Origin: CAVQGZ01 sp963712175
GTDB lineage: Bacteria > Actinomycetota > Actinomycetes > Jiangellales > Jiangellaceae
Length of the DNA stretch: 64,000 nucleotides
Direction of reading: 5' to 3'
Assembly: GCA_963712175.1 (NCBI GenBank)
Contig: CAVQGZ010000004.1
Span: forward strand, 744,001 to 808,000
The notes under the pieces are model-generated. The model saw only the letters and a list, made by a program, of their open reading frames with translations, was not told the origin of the DNA and searched no databases. This document shows, one piece after another, positions 17,891-26,911 of the stretch (position 1 is its first letter; each line of letters starts with the position of its first letter). The position numbers were made by a program, and so were the translations under genes.

Positions 17891-18066
17891 CCAGTCGCGG
17901 AATGACCACGTTTGGTAGGCGTAGGGGTGGTTTGCACAGCGGATACGCCGTGCAAGGCCCGAACAAGCCGTGCAAGGGTGCCGTCCCCTCGGTCGTCCCC
18001 TCGGTCGTCCCCGCCGCCGTCCCGTCGGCTTCGCGCCGCAGCGGACCCTGACGACGTGGGCAGCTC

Positions 18067-18456
18067 GTGACTCCCACACCCGACGAGCGACCGAGCTGGA
18101 CGCCGCCGGCCTGGCCGGACGGGCTGCCGCCCCCGGACGCCGACGGATGGCAGCGTGCGGTGCAGAACTGGCTCCTCGACCAGTGCCCACCGGAGTACCG
18201 GCTGCACGAGACGTTACGACGTCACCCCCTCGTGCTGGCCCGCTTCGCCCGGTGGCACGTGGCGGCCGGGATAGACGGCCACCAGCGGGCTCTGGGGCTG
18301 GTACGTGCCGACCTGGCCGACGACGTGGAGCCTGAGGCCGTCGAGGCCGCCGTCGTGGTGCTCGAACGCGAGCTGCAACGCCTCAGGTCGCTGCTGCCCT
18401 CGGTGCGAGCGGTCGAGGACGCGATCCGCGGCCACCGGCCTCGTCCGCGGCTGTGA
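18067..18456 (+). CDS. conserved actinobacterial protein upstream of dxs
   Basis: 129-residue soluble protein that I recognise as a conserved neighbour of dxs in actinobacteria; no function is known. After a Pro-rich start (PAWPDGLPPPDADGW) it is mostly helical, with WLLDQCPPEYRLHETLRRHPLVLARFA followed by two long helices rich in Ala, Glu and Arg. No catalytic motif or membrane segment is visible. It begins at GTG 18067 with no good ribosome-binding site. Confidence 0.65.
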   Translation: MTPTPDERPSWTPPAWPDGLPPPDADGWQRAVQNWLLDQCPPEYRLHETLRRHPLVLARFARWHVAAGIDGHQRALGLVRADLADDVEPEAVEAAVVVLERELQRLRSLLPSVRAVEDAIRGHRPRPRL

Positions 18457-18518
18457 GACGTCTCGGCCCAGCCGCGACCGGGACCACCGTGGGCGCGCGA
18501 CCCGGGGTCCGGCAGACC

Positions 18519-18524
18519 TACACT
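18519..18524 (+). promoter_or_regulatory. -10 box of a leaderless promoter for dxs
   Basis: TACACT is followed by 6 nt and ATG 18531. Confidence 0.45.
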
Positions 18525-18530
18525 CGGGGG

Positions 18531-20513
18531 ATGGCCGTGCTCGACCGCGTCTCCAGCCCGCGCGACCTGCGACGGCTCAGCAGCGTGGAGCTCGAGACGC
18601 TTGCCGCGGAGATCCGTACCGCGTTGGTGGCGGCGGTCTCGCGCACCGGCGGGCACCTCGGTCCGAACCTGGGGGTCGTCGAGCTGACGCTGGCGCTGCA
18701 CCGGGTCTTCGACTCCCCTCGGGACCCGATCGTCTTCGACACCGGCCACCAGTCCTACGTGCACAAGATGGTGACGGGCCGGCGAGGCCGGTTCGACACC
18801 CTGCGCCAGCAGGGCGGACTGTCGGGCTACCCGTCACGAACCGAGAGCGAGCACGACTGGGTCGAGAACTCCCATGCCTCGACCGCGCTGTCCTACGCCG
18901 AGGGCCTGGCCAAGGGCTACCAGCTGAAGGGCGATGGCGACCGCCGAGTCGTCGCCGTCATCGGCGACGGAGCCCTCACCGGGGGCATGGCGTGGGAGGC
19001 CCTCAACAACATCGCAGGGCAGCCCGACCTACCGCTGGTCATCGTCGTCAACGACAACGGCCGGTCGTACTCACCGACCGTCGGCGGGCTCGCGCAGTAC
19101 CTGGACTCGCTGCGCACCAACCCCGGCTACGAGCGCGCACTCGGCCTCGCCAAGCGGCTGCTCACCCGCACGCCCGTGGTCGGCCCCACCGCGTTCACCG
19201 CCCTGCACGGCGTCAAGCAGGGCATCAAGGACGTGCTGGCGCCGCAGGGCATGTTCGAGGACCTCGGTCTGAAGTACCTCGGACCTGTCGACGGTCACGA
19301 CCGGGAGGCTCTCGAGCACGCGCTGAAGGCGGCCCGCGGATACCACGGGCCGGTCATCGTGCACTGCCTCACCGAGAAGGGGCGTGGGTACGACCGCGCC
19401 GAGCAGGACGAGGCCGACCTGATGCACGGACCGGGTCCCTTCGACCCGACGACCGGCAAGCCCACGTCCGCGCCGGCGACCACATGGACGAGCGTCTTCT
19501 CCGACGAGATCGTCAGCATCGGCACGAAGCGCTCCGACGTGGTCGCCATCACGGCGGCGATGCTGCAGCCCACGGGGCTGAAGGCGTTCGCCGACCGGTT
19601 CCCGAACCGCTGCTACGACGTGGGCATCGCCGAGCAGCACGCGATGACCTCGGCTGCCGGTCTTGCCATGGCCGGGCTGCACCCCGTCGTGGCGCTGTAC
19701 GCGACCTTCGTCAACCGGGCGTTCGACCAGGTGCTCATGGACATCGCCCTGCACCGGCTGCCGGTCACCATCGTGCTCGACCGAGCCGGCGTGACCGGCG
19801 ACGACGGTGCCTCGCACAACGGCATGTGGGACCTCTCGCTCCTCCAGCTCGTCCCGGGCATCGGTCTGGCAGCGCCACGCGACAGCGTCCGGCTGCGCGA
19901 GCTGCTCAACGAGGCCGTCGAGGTGAGTGACGGCCCTACGGTCGTGCGGTTCCCCAAGGGTGCGGCGACCGACGACATCCCGGCGCTGCAGCGCCTCGGC
20001 ACCACGGACGTGCTCGCCCGCCACGGTGACGAGGACGTGCTGGTCATCGCCGTCGGGTCGATGGCCTCGGTCGGGCTGGACGTCGCCTCCCGCCTCGACG
20101 ACCACGGCATCGGCGCAACCGTCGTCGACCCCCGGTGGGTCACGCCGGTCGACCCGTCCATCGTGGACCTCGCCCGGCGACACCGGTTCGTGCTGACCGT
20201 GGAGGACAACGGCCGGGTCGGTGGCGTCGGTTCGCGCATCGCCCAGGCCCTTCGTGACGCCGGTGTGCGGACGCCGCTGCGCGACGCGGGCATCCCGCAG
20301 GAGTTCCTCGACCATGCCAAGCGATCGGTGATCCTCACCGAGATCGGGCTGACCGCTCAGAACCTGGCACGGCTGGCCGTGGAGGAGATCGCGCGCCTCG
20401 AGGCGGAGTCGCCGTCGAACGTCCCGGCCTCGGACGCGGCGGAGCCGGCGGACGAGGCGTCCGGCACGCACACGTCGACCCCGACGGACTCGCCGGCGCG
20501 CTCCGACGACTGA
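18531..20513 (+). CDS. dxs: 1-deoxy-D-xylulose-5-phosphate synthase
   Basis: Thiamine-diphosphate enzyme that condenses pyruvate and glyceraldehyde-3-phosphate, the first step of the MEP isoprenoid pathway. It is 660 residues long; the last 45 or so are a disordered acidic tail. Motifs include FDTGHQSYVHK, the TPP-binding GDGALTGGMAWEALNN with VVNDNGRSYSP, and the transketolase-like DVGIAEQHAMTSAAG and DRAGVTGDDGASHNG. The frame is open to 18453, but ATG 18531 (MAVLDRVSSPRDL) is the family start. A repeat cluster and a terminator follow the stop. Confidence 0.95.
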   Translation: MAVLDRVSSPRDLRRLSSVELETLAAEIRTALVAAVSRTGGHLGPNLGVVELTLALHRVFDSPRDPIVFDTGHQSYVHKMVTGRRGRFDTLRQQGGLSGYPSRTESEHDWVENSHASTALSYAEGLAKGYQLKGDGDRRVVAVIGDGALTGGMAWEALNNIAGQPDLPLVIVVNDNGRSYSPTVGGLAQYLDSLRTNPGYERALGLAKRLLTRTPVVGPTAFTALHGVKQGIKDVLAPQGMFEDLGLKYLGPVDGHDREALEHALKAARGYHGPVIVHCLTEKGRGYDRAEQDEADLMHGPGPFDPTTGKPTSAPATTWTSVFSDEIVSIGTKRSDVVAITAAMLQPTGLKAFADRFPNRCYDVGIAEQHAMTSAAGLAMAGLHPVVALYATFVNRAFDQVLMDIALHRLPVTIVLDRAGVTGDDGASHNGMWDLSLLQLVPGIGLAAPRDSVRLRELLNEAVEVSDGPTVVRFPKGAATDDIPALQRLGTTDVLARHGDEDVLVIAVGSMASVGLDVASRLDDHGIGATVVDPRWVTPVDPSIVDLARRHRFVLTVEDNGRVGGVGSRIAQALRDAGVRTPLRDAGIPQEFLDHAKRSVILTEIGLTAQNLARLAVEEIARLEAESPSNVPASDAAEPADEASGTHTSTPTDSPARSDD

Positions 20514-20519
20514 CCCGCT

Positions 20520-20630
20520 CCATGGATGGCGCTGTTGGTGCGCTGCACTTCCCATGGATGGCGCCTGCGGTGCGCTGAGCGCACCAACGGTTCCATCCAC
20601 GAACGGGTCGGTGCGCCAGAGCATCCATCC
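20520..20630. repeat. four-unit mirrored repeat downstream of dxs
   Basis: Two direct units (GGATGG at 20524 and 20556, each followed by GGTGCGCT at 20537 and 20569) face two inverted units (AGCGCACC at 20578 with CCATCC at 20593; a related GGTGCGCC at 20110-type position, 20610-20617, with CCATCC at 20625). The centre is a perfect GGTGCGCT-G-AGCGCACC palindrome at 20569-20585. It lies between dxs and the convergent fatty-acid operon, just before the terminator. Function is unknown. Confidence 0.65.
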
Positions 20631-20637
20631 TCGGACG

Positions 20638-20679
20638 CGAACGGGCCCGGCACCCCCGAGGGAGTGCCGGGCCCGTTCG
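20638..20679. terminator. bidirectional hairpin terminator between dxs and the fadB-like gene
   Basis: A perfect 16-bp stem (arm CGAACGGGCCCGGCAC at 20638-20653, complement at 20664-20679) closes a 10-nt loop. Placed between convergent genes, it can serve both. The T-run after it is weak, as is usual in GC-rich actinobacteria. Confidence 0.8.
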
Positions 20680-20700
20680 GCCTTGTTCGAGCCGACCGGC

Positions 20701-22790
20701 TCAGTTGCCGGCGCTGGCCACACCGGGCGGCAGGAACCGCTGCCCGGTGACCTTCTGCGAGACGCCCTCGCGGTCAAGCATGGGAAGGACGCCACCGTAG
20801 GGGGCCGGTAGCCCGGCACCGAACATCATCGACAGGTCGACGTCCTCGGCCGCCTGAACCACGCCCTCGTCGATCATCCGGCGAGCCTCGTCGGCGATGG
20901 CCTCCTTGACACGCATCGCCACCTCGTCGGCAGTGCTCGGCGAGTCGCCCTGGGGCCAGAGCTCCAGGACGTCGGGGTCGACGGACTGGTTGCCCTGCTC
21001 GTCCCACTGGTAGATCTGCGTCTTGCCCGCGTCCACCAGCGCCGAAGCCCAGGGGACCTGCCATAGCGGTCCGGGAAGCGGGCAGCCAGGCTGTCACCGG
21101 TGTGCATGCCGACCGCCAGCCCCGTCATGGGCAGCAGGATGAAGACACCCATCGGGAAGCCGGCCTTGAGCACGCCTTGGTCGGCGACCTCGAACGGGGT
21201 GCCCTCGTCGACCGTCTTGATGGCCTCACCGAGCGCCCGCAGCAGCAGACGGTTGACGATGAACGCCGTCTCGTCCTTGCTCCAGACACAGGTCTTCTTC
21301 AGTCCCTTGCCGACCGCGAAGGCCGTGGCCAGCGTCGCGTCGTCCGTCTTGTCGGTCGGTGCGATCTCCAGCAGCGGCATCATGGCGACTGGCGTGAAGA
21401 AGTGGAACCCGACGACCCGCTCGGGGTAGCTGAGGTCCTTGGCCATCTCGGCCACCGACAGCGACGACGTGTTGGTCGCCAGCACGCACTCGGGCTTGAC
21501 GTGCTCCTCGAGCTCGCCGAAGACCTGCTGCTTGACCTCCATCTTCTCGAACACGGCCTCGATGACGAAGTCGGCGTCGGAGAACTCCGACTTGTCGGTC
21601 GTGCCGGTGACCAGCGCCTTGATGCGGTTGGCCTTGTCGGCGTCGATGCGACCCTTGGCAGCCAGCTTGTCGACCTCGCCGCGGACGTAGGCAAGGCCCT
21701 TGTCGATACGGTCCTGGTCCAGGTCCGTGATGACGACCGGGATGAGCATCTGGCGGGCGAAGAGCATCGCCAGCTGGGACGCCATCAGTCCGGCCCCGAC
21801 CACGCCGACCTTGGTCACCGGGCGGGCCAGCGACCGGTCCGGTGCCCCTGCGGGCTTCTTGGCCCGCAGCTGTGCGAGCTGGAACGCCGCGTAGATGTTC
21901 GCCCGGGCGGTGTCGGAGACGATGAGGTCAGCAAGGTGCTTGTCCTCCAGCGCGAACCCCTCGTCCTTGGAGTTCGTCCGTGCGGCCTCGATCATGTCGA
22001 GGGCGAGGTCGGCGTTGGGGGACACACCCCGGCCCTTGGTCTCGTGCACATGACGACCCCGGGCGACGGCTGCCGCCCAGGTCTCCTCCGACCGATCGAT
22101 CTCGGGGCGCTCGACGGCGACGTCCCCGCGCAGCACCTTCGCAGCCCACATGAGCGAGGAGGTAAGGAAGTCGGCCCCGTCGAAGACGGCGTCCACCAGA
22201 CCCATGCCAAGCGCCTCGGATGCCTTGAGCATCTTGTTGCGGTTGAGCGGGTTCTCCACGACGAAGGTCACGGCGTTGTCGGCGCCCACGAGGTTCGGGG
22301 TGAGCCAGTTGCCGCCCCAGCCGGGGATGAGCCCGATCGCGACCTCGGGCAGGGCGAAGCGTGCCGAGCTGGCCGCGGTGCGGTAGGTGCTGTTCAGGCC
22401 GATCTCCATGCCACCGCCGAGCGCGATGCCGTTGAAGAAGGTGAAGGACGGGACGGAGCTGTCCGCCAGGCGGCGCAGCACCCGGTGGCCCAGCTGAGCG
22501 ATGGCGATCGCGTCGGCGTGGTCACTGATGTGCGTGATGCCCTTGAGGTCAGCACCTACGGCGAAGCTGAACGGCTTGCTGGTCACGCCCACAGCGACGA
22601 CGCCGGGGATGGCGTAGGCCTTGTCGAGCGCCTCATCCAGCTCGGTGAGCGTCTGCGGGCCGAGGCTGTTCGGCTTCATCACATCCAGGCCGTTGTGCAG
22701 CGTGATCAGCGCCATCGTGCCTGCCCCCAGGGGCAGCTCGACCTCACGCAGCAGCGAGTGGGTCACCCGCTCGGTATATGCCTCGCTCAC
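20701..22790 (-). pseudogene. enoyl-CoA hydratase/3-hydroxyacyl-CoA dehydrogenase (FadB-like), single frameshift
   Basis: Bifunctional fatty-acid beta-oxidation protein. The N-terminal crotonase domain has FAVGADLKG and the oxyanion loop NGIALGGGMEIGL; the NAD-binding domain has VGVVGAGLMASQLAM; then NTSSLSVAEM, ERVVGFHFFTPV (catalytic His) and FIVNRLL. The main frame stays homologous until about LAARFPDRY. The true C terminus, starting DAGKTQIYQWDEQGNQ and ending at 20701, is in another frame. The break is near 21061-21070; restoring one base gives DRYWQVPWASALVDAGKT. As with the other frameshifts here, a sequence error is likely. GTG 22790 overlaps the thiolase stop, so the two subunits are co-translated. 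Confidence 0.85.
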
Positions 22791-24004
22791 TGAGCGTCCT
22801 CCTTGCCGTAGTCAGCGTGGTGCGGGTTCTCCCAGATGACGGTTCCGCCCTGGCCCAGGCCCACGCACATCGCGGTCATGCCGTAACGCACCTCGGGGTG
22901 GTTCTCGAAGTGGCGCGCGAGCTGGTTGAACAGCCGCACGCCCGAGCTCGCCAGCGGGTGCCCGATGGCGATCGCGCCACCCCACGGGTTCACGCGCGGG
23001 TCGTCGTCGGCGATGCCGTAGTGCTCCAGCAGCGCCAGCACCTGAACCGAGAAGGCCTCGTTGAGCTCGAACAGGCCGATGTCGTCGATCGACAGGCCCG
23101 CGGTGGCGAGTGCCTTCTCCGTGGCCGGGATCGGGCCGACACCCATGAACTCAGGGTCGACTCCGGCGAACGCGTACGACACCAGGCGCATCTTGGGCTC
23201 CAGGCCCAGCTCCTCGGCGACGTCACCGGCGACGACGAGACAGGCGGTCGCGCCGTCGGTCAGCGGGGACGCGTTGGCGGCGGTGACACGCCCGTGGGGA
23301 CGGAACGGCGTCTTGAGGCTGGCGATGCCATCCATCGTCGTGCCCGGACGCGGCGGCTCGTCGGCGGTGGCCAGGCCCCAGCCGTTCGCCTCGCTCCAGA
23401 TCGCGATCGGCACCATGTCCTGCTGGATCTTGCCGTCGGCCAGCGCCTTGGCGTACTTCTCCTGGCTGGCCACGCCGTAGGCGTCGGCCCGCTCCTTGGT
23501 GAGCGACGGGAACCGGTCGTGCAGGTTCTCCGCGGTCATGCCCATGTTCAGGGCTGCCGGGTCGACGAGCTTGTCGGCGATGATGCGCGGGTTCGGGTCG
23601 TAGCCCTCTCCCATCGGGTGGTGCGTCATGTGCTCGACGCCTCCGGCGAGGGCCGCGTCGATGCTGCCGAAGGCGATGGCACCCATCACGTTCGTCGTTG
23701 CCGTCATGGCACCGGCACACATCCGGTCGATCGAGTAGCCCGGGACCGACCGGGGGAGCCCGGCCAGGATCGCGGCGGTGCGGCCCAGGGTCAGCCCCTG
23801 GTCACCGGTCTGGGTGGTGGCTGCCATGGCGACCTCGCCGATCTTCTCGGGCGGCAGCCCGGGGTTGCGGCGGAGCAGCTCACGGATGAGCGCGACGACC
23901 AGGTCGTCGGCGCGGGTCTCCGCATACTGGCTCTTGGGTCCGGCCTTGCCGAATGGGGTTCGTACGCCGTCGACGAAGACGACGTCGCGCACAGTGCGAC
24001 GCAC
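22787..24004 (-). CDS. fadA: acetyl-CoA acyltransferase (thiolase, FadA-like)
   Basis: Thiolytic cleavage step of beta-oxidation, 405 residues. Active-site features are the nucleophile Cys in YSIDRMCAGAMTA, ELNEAFSVQVLALL, WGGAIAIGHPLASSG (catalytic His) and AMCVGLGQGGT (second Cys). It precedes and overlaps the fadB-like gene by 4 bases, so the two probably form the alpha-beta trifunctional complex. The first codon is GTG 24004; an in-frame GTG four codons later is also possible. Confidence 0.92.
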   Translation of the reverse strand: MRRTVRDVVFVDGVRTPFGKAGPKSQYAETRADDLVVALIRELLRRNPGLPPEKIGEVAMAATTQTGDQGLTLGRTAAILAGLPRSVPGYSIDRMCAGAMTATTNVMGAIAFGSIDAALAGGVEHMTHHPMGEGYDPNPRIIADKLVDPAALNMGMTAENLHDRFPSLTKERADAYGVASQEKYAKALADGKIQQDMVPIAIWSEANGWGLATADEPPRPGTTMDGIASLKTPFRPHGRVTAANASPLTDGATACLVVAGDVAEELGLEPKMRLVSYAFAGVDPEFMGVGPIPATEKALATAGLSIDDIGLFELNEAFSVQVLALLEHYGIADDDPRVNPWGGAIAIGHPLASSGVRLFNQLARHFENHPEVRYGMTAMCVGLGQGGTVIWENPHHADYGKEDAQ

Positions 24005-24046
24005 AGGGTTCTCCTCGCAGGATTCCTGGGATGGGACGGCCCTATG

Positions 24047-25336
24047 CTACTCGCCAGTAACAAGAGTGGGAACAGCCTCGCCCAGGATTGTGCTGAGGGT
24101 CTCCGAGACCAGCATCACCTGCCACGGACGAGCGCCGAGCTTGACCAGCCGGGCTTCGACGGCAGCGCCGGAGGCCTCCTCGGGTGGTTCCCACAGCAGG
24201 CGGCGGAGCGTGTCCGGGGTGAGCAGGTTCTCGACCGGCAGATCGTAGGCCTCGGCGACCACGGCCAACGCCGAGCGTGCCTGGGCCAGCCGCGAAGCTG
24301 CGGCCGGGTCGCGCTCGGCCCACGCGCGTGCCGGCGGGGGTCCGTCGTACTGCATGGCCACCCGGGGAAGGTCCCGATCGGGAAGTCGGCCGGCAGCAGC
24401 CAGCACCTCGGCCCAGCGGCGCAGCTCGGCCCGACCGCGCTGCCGCTTGGCGCGCCCACGAAAGCCCGGGAGCGAGCCCAGCTCGTCGGCAGACACCGGA
24501 CCGGCCGAGGCCGCCTCGACGATGGCGGCGTCGGGAAGCACTCGGGTCGGCGTGATGTCGCGCTCGGATGCGATGCGGTCGCGCTCCTCCCAGAGGGCAC
24601 GAGCCATGGCCAGACGACGTGCACCGCGCACCTTGTGCAGCCCGGAGGTGCGTCGCCACGGCTCACGTCGTGGCGCGGGAGCAGGCGCAGCAGCGATGGC
24701 CGCGAACTCCTGGCGCGCCCAGCCGTCCTTGCCGGCAGCCTCGAGCTGGTCGGCGAGGGTGTCACGAAGCTCGAGCAGCACCTCGACGTCCAGAGCGGCA
24801 TAAGTCAGCCAGCTCTCCGGGATGGGCCGCCGAGACCAGTCGACCGCCGAGTGCTCCTTGGCCAACCGAAGTCCCAGCTCGGACTCCACAAGTGCCGCCA
24901 GGCTCACCTTCTGCTTGTTCAGCAGCCGTCCGGCGAGCTCGGTGTCGAACAACTGTGCTGGGGACAGGCCGAGCTCGGCCAGCGGCACGAGATCCTGGCT
25001 CGCCGCGTGAAGCACCCACTCGCTGTCGTCGAGGGCTGAGCCCAGCTCCGACAGGTCAGGGCAAGCCACGGGGTCGACCAGCGTCGTGCCCGCGCCGTGC
25101 CTGCGCAGCTGGACGAGGTAGGCGCGCTGGGAGTAGCGGTAGCCGCCGGCGCGCTCGGTGTCCAGGGCGACCGGCCCGGATCCGGCCGCGAATCGGGCCA
25201 CGTCGTCGGCCAGGGCGGCGGAGGTCTCGGTGATCGGGGGGAGGCCGTCGCGAGGCTCGCTCAGCAAGGGGGACGCCGGTGGTTCGACGTCCTCGGCCTC
25301 CTCGGCAGCCACGACCGCCTCGTCCTGACTGGTCAC
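24047..25336 (-). CDS. rnd: ribonuclease D (3'-5' exonuclease with HRDC domain)
   Basis: DEDD-family RNA exonuclease of 429 residues. Exo motif I is VALDTERAGGYRYS, motif II falls in WVLHAASQDLVPL and motif III is YAALDVEVLLEL. An HRDC domain follows (LWEERDRIASERDITPTRVLPD), and a C-terminal actinobacterial extension ends at 24047. GTG 25336 overlaps the DUF3000 stop by 4 bases; the upstream open frame belongs to the antisense of that gene. Confidence 0.9.
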   Translation of the reverse strand: MTSQDEAVVAAEEAEDVEPPASPLLSEPRDGLPPITETSAALADDVARFAAGSGPVALDTERAGGYRYSQRAYLVQLRRHGAGTTLVDPVACPDLSELGSALDDSEWVLHAASQDLVPLAELGLSPAQLFDTELAGRLLNKQKVSLAALVESELGLRLAKEHSAVDWSRRPIPESWLTYAALDVEVLLELRDTLADQLEAAGKDGWARQEFAAIAAAPAPAPRREPWRRTSGLHKVRGARRLAMARALWEERDRIASERDITPTRVLPDAAIVEAASAGPVSADELGSLPGFRGRAKRQRGRAELRRWAEVLAAAGRLPDRDLPRVAMQYDGPPPARAWAERDPAAASRLAQARSALAVVAEAYDLPVENLLTPDTLRRLLWEPPEEASGAAVEARLVKLGARPWQVMLVSETLSTILGEAVPTLVTGE

Positions 25337-25947
25337 CCTCGGGCTCGCTGGCGTGGCAGGGCCACCACGCCGTCCGGAAGCGGGGTGAGCCCAGCAGCGG
25401 TGCACATCAGGTCGAGCCACGCTTGGACGTGGCTGCGGGCCTGCGACTCGAGGTCAGCGCCCTCGTCGATCTGCGGGGTCCACGATGCCCGGATCTCGAC
25501 CTCCGCCCCACCGGGCTGGTCAGCCATGGACCCGAAGGATTCGTTCGTGACGGAGGTGACCGTTCCGCCGACCGCGGTGACCTCGGCCACCTGGCTCTCC
25601 AGAGACTCGACAAGCCAGCTCCAGCCCACGCCGGGCAGCATCGGGTCGGACGCCACGTCGCTCTCGACGCTGGCCCGCACGAAGGTCACGCACCGAAAGT
25701 CACCCGCCCAGGCCTCATGCCCGCCGGGTTCGTGCAGCAAGACGAGACGTCCGGAGGCGATCTCGTCGTCCCCGTCCAGCACCTCAGCGCTCAGCGCAAC
25801 GCCGAACGAGGCGAGCCGTGTCGGCGCAGGTACCTGGTCGATGGAGATCTCCGGCCGAGTCGGAACGGTCCGCACGGCCTCGGCGATGCGGTCGAAGCGC
25901 TCGGCGGCACGCGTGGGCCCCCCGCCCGATCCCGCCACCAGCGCCAT
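25333..25947 (-). CDS. DUF3000 family protein
   Basis: 204-residue soluble protein of the actinobacterial DUF3000 family, normally found before ribonuclease D; function unknown. Characteristic stretches are RPEISIDQVPAPTRLASFGVAL, RCVTFVRASVESDV and the C-terminal WLDLMCTAAGLTPLPDGVVAL. I place the start at ATG 25947 because a TACTGT -10 box sits 7 nt upstream; the frame is open 10 more codons. Confidence 0.85.
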   Translation of the reverse strand: MALVAGSGGGPTRAAERFDRIAEAVRTVPTRPEISIDQVPAPTRLASFGVALSAEVLDGDDEIASGRLVLLHEPGGHEAWAGDFRCVTFVRASVESDVASDPMLPGVGWSWLVESLESQVAEVTAVGGTVTSVTNESFGSMADQPGGAEVEIRASWTPQIDEGADLESQARSHVQAWLDLMCTAAGLTPLPDGVVALPRQRARG

Positions 25948-25954
25948 GCGTCCG

Positions 25955-25960
25955 ACAGTA
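25955..25960 (-). promoter_or_regulatory. -10 box of a leaderless promoter for DUF3000
   Basis: On the minus strand TACTGT is followed by 7 nt and ATG 25947. It is divergent from a similar box for the EamA gene, 66 bp away. Confidence 0.5.
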
Positions 25961-26025
25961 CGCCGACGACACCGCACTTCGCCGTCACCGACCAGGCGGA
26001 GGTCTCGAGTCGCGCGGGCCGTCCG

Positions 26026-26031
26026 TAGTGT
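26026..26031 (+). promoter_or_regulatory. -10 box of a leaderless promoter for the EamA transporter
   Basis: TAGTGT is followed by 7 nt and GTG 26039. Confidence 0.5.
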
Positions 26032-26038
26032 CCGGGCG

Positions 26039-26872
26039 GTGCCCTACCTGCTCGCCCTGGCCTCCAGCCTGCTGTGGGGCGCGGGGGACTTCCTCGGTGG
26101 CACCCTGTCGAGGCGGCTGCCGGCCGGAGCCGTCGTCGGCGTGTCGCAGGCACTCGCTCTCGTCGCCTTCGCGGCCGCCGCCTGGGTCGTCGGTGAGGCG
26201 GCTCGGGGCATGCCTGCCGCCGGGTGGGCATGGTCGGCGGCTGCGGGCGTCGCCGGCCTCATCGGGCTCGTCGCCTTCTACTCAGCCCTGGCCAGCGGGA
26301 CGATGGGGGTCGTCGCTCCGCTCGCCGCCCTGGGCGTGGTGGTTCCCCTGGCCGTCGGCCTCGCGGCAGGCGAGCGCCCGAGCGTGCTGCAGCTGGTCGG
26401 AGCCGGCCTCGGTGTGGTCGGCGGGGTGCTGGCGTCCGGTCCCGAGCTGGCCAGTGGCGCCTCGCGCCGCCCCGTCGCGCTGGCGCTGCTCGCCGGCTTC
26501 TCGTTCGGGTTGACCTTGGTCTTCCTGGCCCGGGGGAGCGAGGACAGCCCGCTGCTCACCCTTGTCGGGATGCGGGCGACGTCGGTCACCGTCCTGCTCG
26601 TCGTGGCGCTGGTGGCTCGCGGCCTCGGTGGGGTTCGCCGCGGCGACCTCCCGCTTCTCGGGCTCATCGGGATGCTCGACGGAGGGGCCAACCTCACCTA
26701 CGCGATCGCGACGACGGCCGGCTTGCTGTCGCTGGTGTCGGTGCTCGCCTCGCTGTACCCGGCGGTCACCGTGGTGCTGGCTCGAGTGCTGCACCACGAG
26801 CGGATGACCCGCGTCCAGGACGCCGGCGTCCTCGCTGCGATCGTCGGCGTGGTGCTCGTGGCAGCCGGGTGA
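26039..26872 (+). CDS. EamA family (DMT superfamily) transporter
   Basis: 277-residue membrane protein with ten short hydrophobic helices in two EamA repeats (first from PYLLALASSLLWGAGDF, second from RRPVALALLAGFSFGLTLVFLA). The family exports metabolites such as amino acids or drugs; the substrate is not predictable here. The helices leave almost no loops, and the protein ends right after the tenth. GTG 26039 is chosen from the -10 box spacing and because the first helix starts there. Confidence 0.88.
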   Translation: MPYLLALASSLLWGAGDFLGGTLSRRLPAGAVVGVSQALALVAFAAAAWVVGEAARGMPAAGWAWSAAAGVAGLIGLVAFYSALASGTMGVVAPLAALGVVVPLAVGLAAGERPSVLQLVGAGLGVVGGVLASGPELASGASRRPVALALLAGFSFGLTLVFLARGSEDSPLLTLVGMRATSVTVLLVVALVARGLGGVRRGDLPLLGLIGMLDGGANLTYAIATTAGLLSLVSVLASLYPAVTVVLARVLHHERMTRVQDAGVLAAIVGVVLVAAG

Positions 26873-26911
26873 GGTCCTGCCGAGGAGTCAGACGTCTGGG
26901 ACGATCGCGAG

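Noticed and set aside
17932..17975. TTGCAC and two GTGCAA copies between acnA and the next gene
   Set aside because: Six-base arms with uneven spacing are too short to support as an operator or terminator.
17979..18010. Short direct repeats CCCTCGGTCGTC before the gene at 18067
   Set aside because: Only two copies in low-complexity GC-rich sequence; no function can be argued.
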